From the NCBI RefSeq assembly GCF_002220865.2, contig NZ_NHRJ02000005.1, positions 62,001 to 126,000 on the forward strand: 64,000 nucleotides of DNA, read 5' to 3'. The stretch comes from Paenibacillus xerothermodurans. GTDB taxonomy: Bacteria > Bacillota > Bacilli > Paenibacillales > NBRC-103111. The notes beneath the pieces are model-generated. The model saw only the letters and a list, made by a program, of their open reading frames with translations. It made no database searches and was not told the origin of the DNA. Made by a program: the position numbers and the translations under genes. Each line of letters starts with the position of its first letter. The stretch's first letter is position 1. Shown piece after piece: positions 26,199 to 34,912 of this stretch.

Positions 26199-26990
26199 AT
26201 GGATCTGGGCTTACGCGATAAAGTGGCGATCGTGACAGGAGCCAGCGCAGGGATTGGTCTGGCGGTGACCCAAGCTTTTCTGAAAGAAGGCGCCAAAGTG
26301 GTCGGCGGCAGCCGTCACCCCGAAGGGTTAGCCGAGCTTGGCAGTGAAACGGAGGTTGTCCCTGTGGCGGTGGACTTCAGCACTGCTGAGGCGGCTTCGC
26401 AAATCGTTCACCGGGCGATCGAAGCTTTTGGCCGGGTGGATGTGTTGGTGAACAATGTCGGGATAGCTCCCGCGCGCGAGGGCTTTATCGACATCAGCGA
26501 TGAAGAGTGGGATGAAGTCCTGACGACAAACTTTATGAGCATGGTTCGCACTTCGCGTGCGGTTCTCCCGCATATGGTTGAACGTAATAAAGGAGTGATC
26601 ATCAACATTGCCTCCGAAAGCGGACGACAACCGGATACGATACTGGTTGATTACAGCGTATCGAAAGCAGCCATGCTCAGTCTTTCCAAGGCGCTAGCGG
26701 ACGAATTCGGCCCAAGCGGGATTCGTGTCAACACAGTGTCGCCGGGACCAACACGCACTCCTCTGTGGGACATGCCGGGCGGATTTGCCGATGTGCTGTC
26801 GGAGCAGCTCGGCATGGACAAAGAGGCGGCAATTGATCATTTTGCACGCAATGTGCGAGAACTCCCTCTCGGGCGCATGGGCATGCCGGAAGAGGTCGCC
26901 GCCGTGGTGTTGTTTCTTGCGTCGGAACAGGCCGCGTTCGTTACCGGAGCGGAATACACGGTAAACGGCGGCTCGATCCGGGCCGTTTAA
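26199..26990 (+). CDS. Short-chain dehydrogenase/reductase (FabG-like)
   Basis: The 263-residue NAD(P)-dependent oxidoreductase has the cofactor motif TGASAGIG (13-20), NNVG (85-88) and the catalytic Ser139, Tyr152, Lys156 (YSVSK). The ATG at 26199 follows CTGGAGG; the longer frame to 26157 lacks a site. It probably reduces a ketone or oxidises a secondary alcohol. It ends just before a strong terminator and stands alone, so the substrate is unknown; automatic labels as 3-oxoacyl-ACP reductase would be an over-call. Confidence 0.87.
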   Translation: MDLGLRDKVAIVTGASAGIGLAVTQAFLKEGAKVVGGSRHPEGLAELGSETEVVPVAVDFSTAEAASQIVHRAIEAFGRVDVLVNNVGIAPAREGFIDISDEEWDEVLTTNFMSMVRTSRAVLPHMVERNKGVIINIASESGRQPDTILVDYSVSKAAMLSLSKALADEFGPSGIRVNTVSPGPTRTPLWDMPGGFADVLSEQLGMDKEAAIDHFARNVRELPLGRMGMPEEVAAVVLFLASEQAAFVTGAEYTVNGGSIRAV

Positions 26991-27106
26991 GCGCGTTTTG
27001 GCCTGCTCCGCTGTGCCGTAATATGGATCACGGCAGCTGTGGGGCCAGCGAGGCTGCAGATACGCTTCAGTCAACGGCGGCAAGCGCCCAGCCCCCAACA
27101 TCAAAC

Positions 27107-27134
27107 AACCTCCGACCGAAAACGGCCGGAGGTT
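27107..27134. terminator. Bidirectional terminator
   Basis: AACCTCCG and CGGAGGTT pair perfectly around a 12-nt loop that itself contains CCG/CGG. It lies between the convergent SDR and thioesterase genes. Confidence 0.7.
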
Positions 27135-27160
27135 AAAATTGTATCTGGATACATAAGACC

Positions 27161-27700
27161 TTATCGATCCCACGGATATTCCGTGACGAGGAAATCTGCA
27201 AATTTCTTACTCTCTTCTCTTCTGGCTTTGCGCATTTCCGCGCGACGGCCTGCCGTCTCGTAAAGCTTTCTTTCCTCTTCCGTTTCCGGAATGATTTTGG
27301 GCACCTCAACAGGGTTATTATTCTCATCGAGACCAACGAATGTTAAGAAGGACGTGGCGGCGATGTTCCGCTCCCCGGTGCGTAAATCCTCCTTGATTAC
27401 TTTTACAAACACTTCCATCGACGTCCTGCCTGTCCATGTGACGAACGACTCCAACGATACACTGTCGGTTGGCCGGATCGGCAGCAGAAAATCCACGGAA
27501 TCCGTGGAAGCGGTCACCGCGGTCACGCGGCACAGCTTGGAAGCCGATATCGAAGCGATATCATCAATTTGGGACATCAATTTGCCACCGAACATCGTAT
27601 TATGGTTATTTACATCGGCTGGAAATACTCTAGAAACTCTTACACATCTAGTTTCGCTTACTCTTTTTTGCTCCAAACCTAACACGTCACTTTCTTGCAT
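27161..27700 (-). CDS. Acyl-CoA thioesterase, hotdog fold (YkhA/YciA type)
   Basis: The 179-residue hotdog protein hydrolyses acyl-CoA thioesters. The family core is visible as NNHNTMFGGKLMSQIDDIAS (about 31-50), with the catalytic Asp/Asn region, then TASTDSVDFLLPI and WTGRTSMEVFVKV. The C-terminal 40 residues are charged and helical (EERKLYETAGRRAEMRKARR). B. subtilis YkhA is the obvious analogue. Its likely role is fatty-acyl-CoA homeostasis. Confidence 0.88.
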   Translation of the reverse strand: MQESDVLGLEQKRVSETRCVRVSRVFPADVNNHNTMFGGKLMSQIDDIASISASKLCRVTAVTASTDSVDFLLPIRPTDSVSLESFVTWTGRTSMEVFVKVIKEDLRTGERNIAATSFLTFVGLDENNNPVEVPKIIPETEEERKLYETAGRRAEMRKARREESKKFADFLVTEYPWDR

Positions 27701-27873
27701 GAATTATGAAACATTTTCCCAAGGCGGGGCTTCATATGCTGTCGATGCCATTGCTTTGCCGCGCCCTTCACCTGACACACGCCGCAAGGCGCTCACCACG
27801 CTATAACACATAGGAAAAAACTTCATGTAGAACAAGGGACAAGGTCATCCCCCGCCCTCCCATTCATCCAAGC

Positions 27874-28467
27874 CTAGTCCTCGAAATCGTATCTTTGAGA
27901 CCGCCACGGATCTCCATACATGTGGTAGCCGTTGCGCTCCCAAAAGCCGGGCTTATCCTTCTCCATAAATTCCAATCCGCGAAGCCACTTCGCACTTTTC
28001 CAAAAATAAAGATGGGGTACGACCATACGCACCGGATAACCATGCTCCGGAGTCAGCAGCTGACCGTTGTGTCGTACGCCGAAGAAGGAGGTTTCCGCCA
28101 TGAAATCTTCCAGCGGCAAGTTCGCGGTAAACCCGTGCTCGCTGTGGAGCATAACGAACTTGGCCTCAGGCTTGAGGTTTACCCTTTTCATTACCTCACG
28201 CACCGGTATCCCTTCCCACACATTGTCCAATTTGGACCACGTTGTAACGCAGTGGATATCATTCCTGTATTCCTGCCGGGGGAGAGCCATAAATTCTTTG
28301 TGGCTGATGGTGGCCTCTTCCTCGACAAGTCCGAATACTCGAAAATCCCACTTGCTCATATCATTATAATAGGGCACACTTCCATAATGCAGCACCGGAA
28401 AACCTTCGGTTACGGTTTGCCCGGGCGGTACGCGGTCTTTGGTCCTGCTCATGCTGTCATCGGACAT
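27874..28467 (-). CDS. Sulfite-oxidase-like molybdopterin oxidoreductase (YuiH type)
   Basis: This 197-residue protein is a lone molybdopterin domain of the sulfite oxidase fold, with the Mo-ligating Cys73 in DIHCVTTWSKLDN and the pterin contacts HSEHGFTANLPLEDF and EHGYPVRMVVPHLYFWKSAKW (cited by its ends). It has no Tat signal, heme or dimerisation domain, so it is a cytoplasmic protein like B. subtilis YuiH, of unknown substrate. It would share the molybdenum cofactor with the hydroxylase encoded 14 kb downstream on the map. Confidence 0.87.
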   Translation of the reverse strand: MSDDSMSRTKDRVPPGQTVTEGFPVLHYGSVPYYNDMSKWDFRVFGLVEEEATISHKEFMALPRQEYRNDIHCVTTWSKLDNVWEGIPVREVMKRVNLKPEAKFVMLHSEHGFTANLPLEDFMAETSFFGVRHNGQLLTPEHGYPVRMVVPHLYFWKSAKWLRGLEFMEKDKPGFWERNGYHMYGDPWRSQRYDFED

Positions 28468-28722
28468 CTCTTTTACCTCCTATCAAGCCTTGCGCGATCA
28501 TGTCCAGTCCATCCGGCCAACGGTGAAGGGCTGAGCTGTATGTGATGGCCTATCTCTATTATACCCCTACAGCGGCGCTGCCTACCATTTTTGTGTTCAG
28601 GAGGGATTGCTTTAAATGCCGGGCGTAATTGTGGTAAAATAGGATGTTGCTGTATTTTTTGAGTCAGTCATGTGACCACGTTTCAGATTACCATTAATCT
28701 TAGCATCTGGGGGCGCGCTATT

Positions 28723-29295
28723 ATGTCAAAAAAACGACCTTGGGTATTAGGCAGTTCGATCATTATGTTTCTGGCGCTAATTGCGCTCGCCATCTTGATG
28801 CAGTCCGAGCTTTTCCTTTATGCCGCAAGTGCGCTGCCTGTGCTGATCGTAGCATGCCTGCCCGACATCCGGCAGAACCAATATGTCCGCGGGGCCAAGA
28901 GCCGCAAATCAATTCAAATGTTCAAGCAAACCCATGAAAACGAGTCGCTTCTGATCGTATCCTTCGAAGCCGGATTCGTGCGTTGGAACTGCAGCAAGCT
29001 GTACTTCCACCTGGACGATATGCAAATGAATCCAAACCGTTTTGACACGGTACAATCTCACGCGGTATCACTGCCTGTCCTTACTTATGACTTATCTGTT
29101 CATCCCCGCAAAGCAGGCTGGGTAGGCATTGATCTCGCCCAGCTGGCGCAGCGCACCGCCAATCTCTCTTACACGACGGACGAAATCACACGACTTGTCA
29201 TCCACATGAGCGATCTCGAGGAAATTATACTGAACCTATCACCGGGCAGTCAAACGCCAACCGGCAGGAGCAAGAGCAAAAGCATATCCGCGTAA
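28723..29295 (+). CDS. Membrane protein of unknown function (190 aa)
   Basis: The N-terminus carries two hydrophobic helices (VLGSSIIMFLALIALAILM, then LFLYAASALPVLIVACL), followed by a ~130-residue soluble domain (ESLLIVSFEAGFVRWNCSKL; MNPNRFDTV; LSYTTDEITRLVIHMS) and a basic polar tail. The frame opens at 28672, but ATG at 28723 places the first helix as expected; its ribosome site is weak (GGGGGCG). The family is not recognised. Confidence 0.6.
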   Translation: MSKKRPWVLGSSIIMFLALIALAILMQSELFLYAASALPVLIVACLPDIRQNQYVRGAKSRKSIQMFKQTHENESLLIVSFEAGFVRWNCSKLYFHLDDMQMNPNRFDTVQSHAVSLPVLTYDLSVHPRKAGWVGIDLAQLAQRTANLSYTTDEITRLVIHMSDLEEIILNLSPGSQTPTGRSKSKSISA

Positions 29296-29432
29296 ATCTG
29301 TTCGGCGCAAGGTCAGCGCCGCCGCTGTGGCCCATGCGGTGGGCCGCATGGCAATGGTGCAGCTGCATTAAAGCCCAAGCAGAGTACAAAGGCATATGGG
29401 GGGCTCGGCTGCTTCAAAGCGAGGATATATTA

Positions 29433-29474
29433 AGGCTCTGATCGTCCCAATACGGAGGGTGATCAGAGCCTTTG
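29433..29474. terminator. Bidirectional terminator at the end of the catabolic operon
   Basis: A perfect 11-bp stem (AGGCTCTGATC/GATCAGAGCCT) with a 17-nt loop lies between the convergent membrane protein gene and the last gene of the catabolic operon, with T/A-rich flanks on both sides. Confidence 0.75.
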
Positions 29475-29558
29475 TTGAATTTATGACCCTTTCCAATGTG
29501 TGCTTTTGTTCGTCATCGGACGCACAATCGGTTCCTGCTCCGGTCAGATGTCCGGTTG

Positions 29559-31331
29559 TCACTTTGGCGGCAGCTGCCGGGCCGGAAGCAGTATTCTGCC
29601 GTCAGTGATGTTCAGCACTCCTGTGGAAGTCAGCCTTACCTTAGGCAGATGGGTAGCGGATAAAAACAGCAAGGAATAGATCGGATCGGCAAACTTATAG
29701 CCGGATTCTCGCATCAAACGAACAAAATGCGCCGTCTCGCCAACTAACGTCTCCATATCTGACGAGCTCATCGTTCCCAACAGCGGGAGCGGCAAATCAA
29801 ATCGCAGCTCCCCGTTATGATACATGCAAATGCCGCCTTGCTGCGCGAGAATATGGTTGGCCGCTTGAGCCATCTGCACCGGATCGCGCCCTAGAATGAG
29901 TAAGTCGCCGGACAGCGAATATGTGCTGGCCAAAGCATCGAAATCTCCGAAACCCTTGATGATCCCCGTCGTAATCCAGTCCCCTTCTTTATGAAGAAGT
30001 GAAACATACATATAGCCCGTCGCCTCAGCCAAATGTACTTTTCCGTCAATTAGAGGCAGCGTTTCAAAATGACAGCGGGTTATGACCGCATTCATCAGCT
30101 CGATGACCGGCACTTGCTCTTTGGGCGGGCACACCTCAAACCAGTCCGCCTGCACAACCGGGTCCATTACTTGTAGGGCGTCGATACCAAACCGGCTCCA
30201 TTCCACCTCCCGTAACGTGAGGGTTAATACCTTGTTTTCCGAAACGATGCGCCCGTTAGCCATCACTTTGACAGGGGTTGGATTACGCAGATCATCCAGA
30301 AATAAAATGTCGGCAATTCGACCGGGACTGATTCCTCCCAAATCTTGATCCAAACCATAATAAACAGCAGGGTTGAGCGATGCCATTCGGTAAGCTGCCG
30401 CCGGATCAAGCCCCGCTTCAATCGCGATGCGTATACATTCATCAATCACGCCTGACTGAAGGAAAAAAGGCGGCGAGCCGTCTGTCGTAAGCATGATCCG
30501 GTCCCAGTAACGGCAGCCCCCGTCGAGTAAACCTTTGACCAGAGCGCTTAAATCCGGCCGGATGGAAGAATGCCTGAGCGTAGCGTAATAGCCCAAACGA
30601 ATTCTTCTCATCACTTCTTCCGCATTGATACTCTCATGGCACCCCGTTGCGCCCGCTGCAGCTACCGCGTTTAATGTCTCTACGGATGCGCCCGGATTAT
30701 GTGTTTCAATGCGTTTTCCCGCCTCCCGCGCCTGATGCATTCGCGAAATCATGGCTGGGTCGCCATCCAGCAACGCCTTCCAGTAGGTGAGCTCACCCGC
30801 CTGCAAAACCGCCGGATGCCGCAGCATCCGGCTCATGCGCTCATGTGTGAACCGCTGCGCCAACGCGGAATCGCCGACCTGCGGATCCAACCGGGCCCAC
30901 CAATAATTTTTGATCGGCATATCCTGTAAAGCCTCGATGAGTCCCTCCATTTCGTGCTGCCGGAGTTGGACAAAAAACGGCAGATTGTCATGCAGCAATG
31001 CTGTGGTGCCGCGGGCTAAAGCGTATTCACTGAGCGAGCGCGGATTGTAGATTTGAAACGAATGTGCGTGAGGCTCAATATATCCGGGCACAAGGATATG
31101 CTCCTGTGCGTCGATAATTTGAGTGTTCGAGTCGGTTAAAGGCTCCTTCTCGCCTACATAAGCGATACGGTCTTCAAACATGACGACGTTTAACCTGCTG
31201 ATTTCGCCTGTGTAAATTTGAAGAACTTGTGCTCCGCGAATCCAAGTGGTGGCCGGCGCTTTACATTGGGAAACGGCGATTAACGCACCCAATTTCTCCT
31301 CAGTGAGGTGTTTCAACGTGCTGGCAGTCAT
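29559..31331 (-). CDS. Adenine-deaminase-like amidohydrolase (YerA branch)
   Basis: The 590-residue protein has the two-part layout of adenine deaminase: an amidohydrolase barrel with HxH (EPHAHSF), a later His-Glu (TGCHESINAEEV) and Asp (LTTDGSPP), and an Ade-type C-terminal domain. The canonical adenine deaminase segment with HIESSM and DPHE is replaced by EPHAHSFQIYNPRSLSEYAL and LLHDNLPFF, so adenine as substrate is doubtful. It lies 49 bp after the UbiD gene with no terminator between and is the last gene of the catabolic operon, which suggests hydrolysis of a cyclic intermediate (amide, amidine or lactone). That role is inference. Confidence 0.75.
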   Translation of the reverse strand: MTASTLKHLTEEKLGALIAVSQCKAPATTWIRGAQVLQIYTGEISRLNVVMFEDRIAYVGEKEPLTDSNTQIIDAQEHILVPGYIEPHAHSFQIYNPRSLSEYALARGTTALLHDNLPFFVQLRQHEMEGLIEALQDMPIKNYWWARLDPQVGDSALAQRFTHERMSRMLRHPAVLQAGELTYWKALLDGDPAMISRMHQAREAGKRIETHNPGASVETLNAVAAAGATGCHESINAEEVMRRIRLGYYATLRHSSIRPDLSALVKGLLDGGCRYWDRIMLTTDGSPPFFLQSGVIDECIRIAIEAGLDPAAAYRMASLNPAVYYGLDQDLGGISPGRIADILFLDDLRNPTPVKVMANGRIVSENKVLTLTLREVEWSRFGIDALQVMDPVVQADWFEVCPPKEQVPVIELMNAVITRCHFETLPLIDGKVHLAEATGYMYVSLLHKEGDWITTGIIKGFGDFDALASTYSLSGDLLILGRDPVQMAQAANHILAQQGGICMYHNGELRFDLPLPLLGTMSSSDMETLVGETAHFVRLMRESGYKFADPIYSLLFLSATHLPKVRLTSTGVLNITDGRILLPARQLPPK

Positions 31332-31380
31332 GGGTTTCTCTCCTTCTTTCTCTGCTTCATTCCCTTATCCGGCTAGGTCT

Positions 31381-32772
31381 TCAGTTGTTGCCCTCCCCAT
31401 GCTTGGCGGGAAAAACGGCCCGGGAATTGACGTAATCTTCCACATTCATATTATCATATCCCGGGATGCGAACCCGCAAATACCGCATAGGCTCACTGTT
31501 TAAAGGAACTGTGCAGTCCAGTCCCATTTTGGATCCCACACCGCCGGCGGTGGAAGGGTCCAGCTTCGAGCCCAGAGCGTTATGGACCACCACCAGGTCC
31601 GTTTCCGCCTGAAAGCGGGTGGCAACAGCCCACTCCACCTCCTCCATATTGAAAATATCGACCTCTTCGTCGACGACCACGACATGTTTGATATCAAAAC
31701 TGTTGGCAAGCGCGGCAAAGATCGCGTTTTTGCCCTCACCTTCATTCCTTTTTTTAATAGAAACGATGGCATGGTAGCGGCAGGTCCCGCCGGGACTCAT
31801 ATGCACGGCTTTGACGGTCGGAACGGTTTGACGGATGGATTGTAACAGACTCGCTTCCCGCGGGATGCCTCCAAGCAGCAAATGCTCATAGCCTGCAGGC
31901 ACAATGGTGTAATACATAGGGTTATTGCGATGGGTGACCGCTGTGATGTGTACCACTTCTTTGTCGCTGCGCGGACCGTAATACTTCGGGAATTCACCGA
32001 AAGGTCCTTCCGGCTCGCGTACATGCGGCAGAATTCTGCCTTCGAGCACGATTTCGGCAAAAGCCGGCACATCGATATCGACGGTCTCGCAGCGGACCAC
32101 CTCCAGCGGCTCCCCGCGAAGGGCGCCCGCGAGTTCAAGTTCATCCACGCCGAATGGCGTGCTCGCCTGCGACGCAAGCAGCGTCACCGGATCCACGCCG
32201 ATCACAATCGCGCATTCCAGCGCTCTGCCGGCGTCTTCGGCCAGCTTATACAAATGATACGTATGACGAGGCAGCAGCAGGGCACCAAGTTTATTTTTTC
32301 CTGAAACTTGAAGCCGGTGAATTGAAACATTTTGCTTGCGCGTGACCGGGTCTCTCACGATAAACAACCCGGCTGTAATGTAATTGCCCGAATCTTTCTC
32401 GTGGTGCACCGGTATAGGCAGCAGCTGCATTAAATCGATATCAGCCAAGATGATATTTTCTTTTACGGGGGCTGCCCCGCTGTCAACTGAACGGCAGGGG
32501 CTCGGCGAAGCCACCGCTTCGATAAACTTGGGAATGATCCCCAACTGATCGGTTTCCAGGGCTTCCGCAAAGTCTTCCCTCGTTGAACAAATACCCGAAA
32601 CAACCGGAATCGGATAGTCCTCCACCTGTGTAAAACAGACGGCTTTTTTACCGTCCATTGTTTTGGTCACAGCCGCGCCTTCATACTGCAAACTAACCTT
32701 GCGAGTGATGATCGCCAAGCGATTTTTCGAATGCAGGTATTCCAGCCATGTGCGAAACGTCCTAGCCTTCAT
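31381..32772 (-). CDS. UbiD-family prenylated-FMN decarboxylase (HmfF-like candidate)
   Basis: UbiD enzymes reversibly decarboxylate aromatic, heteroaromatic or acrylic acids using prenylated FMN made by UbiX. The 463 residues carry the cofactor region SIHRLQVSGKNKLGALL and the catalytic Glu-Arg-Glu triad: Arg153 in SIHRLQ, Glu255 and Glu260 in EPEGPFGEFPKYYG. The start overlaps the R2lox stop by 4 bp, after GGAGGATTTC. Context (ligase, molybdenum hydroxylase, crotonase) suggests decarboxylation of furan-2,5-dicarboxylate to 2-furoate as by HmfF; a hydroxybenzoate-type substrate is the main alternative. No UbiX gene is in the window, so prFMN must come from elsewhere. Confidence 0.88.
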   Translation of the reverse strand: MKARTFRTWLEYLHSKNRLAIITRKVSLQYEGAAVTKTMDGKKAVCFTQVEDYPIPVVSGICSTREDFAEALETDQLGIIPKFIEAVASPSPCRSVDSGAAPVKENIILADIDLMQLLPIPVHHEKDSGNYITAGLFIVRDPVTRKQNVSIHRLQVSGKNKLGALLLPRHTYHLYKLAEDAGRALECAIVIGVDPVTLLASQASTPFGVDELELAGALRGEPLEVVRCETVDIDVPAFAEIVLEGRILPHVREPEGPFGEFPKYYGPRSDKEVVHITAVTHRNNPMYYTIVPAGYEHLLLGGIPREASLLQSIRQTVPTVKAVHMSPGGTCRYHAIVSIKKRNEGEGKNAIFAALANSFDIKHVVVVDEEVDIFNMEEVEWAVATRFQAETDLVVVHNALGSKLDPSTAGGVGSKMGLDCTVPLNSEPMRYLRVRIPGYDNMNVEDYVNSRAVFPAKHGEGNN

Positions 32773-33644
32773 TTGTAGAAATCCTCCCTGTTTGCTTTAC
32801 CGAAAATATCTTTCAGCCGGCGCTCGAACATCTTCGTTAACCGTTCCCGGCCGCGCACTTCCGGAGGGGTAGGATATTCCCTGCCGTTCACCATCACAGG
32901 TTGATCGTAACGAATTAAAATGTGCGGCAGGTAATCATCAAACAACCTGCGAATACGCTTCGCATGCTCCGGATTGCGGGCAAGCAGCTTCAGCATGCGA
33001 AGCCCGAAGCCGACATGCCGTCCTTCGTCTTCCTTAATTCGGGCAAAGCCTTCAGCCAAACCGGGAAACAATCCTTTGCTCCGGAATACAGCCTCAAACA
33101 CTTCGTAACCCGTCATGGCCTGCACTCCTTCAATAATTCCCTGGTAATGGGCCAAACCCTCGACCAAAGCCTCTTCGCGGCCTTCCGGTCCAAGCTCGAG
33201 AGCCGCCAGCATAAATTTGATGCGCTCATCCAGTTTTTGCTGGACAATATTTTTCACCCCCGGAATTCGCGCTTGCCCGAAAACCTCGCTGAAATATCGC
33301 ATGAAAAATTCTGTATGCTTAAACTCTTCCAGCAGCTGGGTGCTTAAGAATGCTTGCTGTTCCGTAGAAGAACCGAGCATAATCCAGGGACAAAACTTGA
33401 GCGCAACATTTTCTTCCGCATCCAGAAACCCGGTGCAAAAATGAATAAGGTAGCCTTTGAGATCGTCGTCGAGCGAATCAAAATCCGCTTTATCTTGAGT
33501 GAGATCAATCTCGGCAGGGTCCCAGGTTCCGAAGCGAATGGCTTTGCGGTACAAATCCCATGCAACCTCATCGGTTGACTTGTCAAGGCTTGGGATGAGC
33601 TCATCCGCCGAAGTTTGTTCTTTCCATTCTTCTGTCAATGCCAC
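32769..33644 (-). CDS. R2-like ligand-binding oxidase (R2lox)
   Basis: This 291-residue four-helix-bundle protein belongs to the ferritin-like R2lox group related to ribonucleotide reductase subunit R2, which builds a Mn/Fe centre and activates O2. All expected ligands are seen: Glu77 (AEENV), Glu107 and His110 (EEFKH), Glu172 (YQGIIEG), Glu207 and His210 (DEGRH). Val80 and Tyr167, which form the ether cross-link in characterised R2lox, are also present. No NrdA partner is near, arguing against nucleotide reduction. GTG at 33644 follows GGGAGG closely. It sits between alcohol dehydrogenase and UbiD genes with a 4-bp overlap to the latter, so it probably oxidises a pathway compound; the substrate is unknown. 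Confidence 0.85.
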   Translation of the reverse strand: MALTEEWKEQTSADELIPSLDKSTDEVAWDLYRKAIRFGTWDPAEIDLTQDKADFDSLDDDLKGYLIHFCTGFLDAEENVALKFCPWIMLGSSTEQQAFLSTQLLEEFKHTEFFMRYFSEVFGQARIPGVKNIVQQKLDERIKFMLAALELGPEGREEALVEGLAHYQGIIEGVQAMTGYEVFEAVFRSKGLFPGLAEGFARIKEDEGRHVGFGLRMLKLLARNPEHAKRIRRLFDDYLPHILIRYDQPVMVNGREYPTPPEVRGRERLTKMFERRLKDIFGKANREDFYK

Positions 33645-33672
33645 ATACCTCCCAAAAATTAAGCTTTGTGAA

Positions 33673-34878
33673 TTAAAACAAGCGTTGCAAAAGCTCCAGC
33701 ACTTCCTCTTCAGTAGGCATGCGGGGATTAAACTGCATCATTCCGCTCTTGAAAGCATCCTTCGCGATAGCGGGAAGCTTCTCTTGGTCGACACCGACTT
33801 CACGAAGCCGTGTAGGAAGCCCGATGCCGTGCACCAGCTTCGCCACAGCCGCTCCGGCGGATTGACCGATGTGATCATCGAGCACACCTATCAGCTCCGC
33901 AATCTTTGCGGCCTTTGCCGGGCAGGCCGGCGTATTGAATTCAATGATAGAAGGTAGCAGTAAACCGATGGCAATGCCGTGCGGCACATGGCAGTGTCCC
34001 GACAGAGCGCTTCCGATCGCGTGGGCCAAACCCAAAAAACCGTTGTTGAAGGCCATTCCGGCCAATAAGCTTCCATGCGACATACCGATGCGTGCTTCCA
34101 TGTCGGATCCGTCTTCCACGGCGCGGCGGAGATTGGCGTTAACTACGGCAATCGCTTCCATAGCAAGGGCGTCCGATGCCGGACTGGATCTTAGCGAGAA
34201 GAACGTCTCGATACCGTGCGCCAATGCATCAATGCCGGAAGCGGCAGTCAACTTGGCAGGAAGCCTTGCCGTCAATTCCGGATCGACTAAAGCAATCGTC
34301 GGCGCCATATATTCGCTTGTCACCGTGACTTTCACATTGTTCTGCCAATCAGAGTATACGCCGAAGATGGTCACTTCACTTCCTGTGCCGGAAGTGGTCG
34401 GCACCGCAATAAGAGGGATAGAGCCCGGACCGCCGGGAATACGATTCACGCCGGCATACTCTCTGATGCTCCCACCGCGGGCTGCCACGACACGAATGCC
34501 TTTTGCCGTATCGATTGAGCTGCCTCCGCCGACTGCAACAATACAGTCATACGGCCTGCTCCGAAACACTTCCGCTCCCCGGTTAATTGTCTCCAAGCCG
34601 GGGTCAGGCTCTATGTCCGTGTAGATGTCATACTCCATCCCCGATGACCTTAATGCCGCAGCCAATCCGGTAAGCAGGCCTGCAGATTCCACGCCCTTGT
34701 CACTGACTAGAAATATCCGGCTTACGCCTAGCTGGAGCAGCCGCTCTCCAAGCCGGGCAGCCTTGCCCCATCCAAACTCAATCAAAGTAGGGAGATGGAA
34801 TGAAAACTCAAATTGCGTCCCTTCTCCCCTATTTCCAGTATTCACCAGACTTCCGGCATTTCCAACGTTTCCGATCAC
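33673..34878 (-). CDS. Iron-containing (group III) alcohol dehydrogenase
   Basis: The 401-residue enzyme has the NAD(P) region VAVGGGSSIDTAKGI, then AVPTTSGTGSEVT and the metal-binding His in GIDALAHGIETFFS, GLAHAIGSALSGHCHVPHG (several His). It oxidises or reduces a primary alcohol/aldehyde pair. The first 25 residues (Gly/Asn-rich) are longer than usual and the true start may be internal. In the operon it is followed by R2lox and preceded by an aldehyde dehydrogenase, a pairing suited to alcohol to acid conversion, for example furfuryl alcohol or HMF. Confidence 0.9.
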   Translation of the reverse strand: MIGNVGNAGSLVNTGNRGEGTQFEFSFHLPTLIEFGWGKAARLGERLLQLGVSRIFLVSDKGVESAGLLTGLAAALRSSGMEYDIYTDIEPDPGLETINRGAEVFRSRPYDCIVAVGGGSSIDTAKGIRVVAARGGSIREYAGVNRIPGGPGSIPLIAVPTTSGTGSEVTIFGVYSDWQNNVKVTVTSEYMAPTIALVDPELTARLPAKLTAASGIDALAHGIETFFSLRSSPASDALAMEAIAVVNANLRRAVEDGSDMEARIGMSHGSLLAGMAFNNGFLGLAHAIGSALSGHCHVPHGIAIGLLLPSIIEFNTPACPAKAAKIAELIGVLDDHIGQSAGAAVAKLVHGIGLPTRLREVGVDQEKLPAIAKDAFKSGMMQFNPRMPTEEEVLELLQRLF

Positions 34879-34912
34879 AGTGATCTGCCTCCTTCAGGGC
34901 GAGCTTACGACC

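Noticed and set aside
32769-33644. Ribonucleotide reductase beta subunit
   Set aside because: There is no NrdA nearby and the Val/Tyr pair and helix motifs match R2lox instead.
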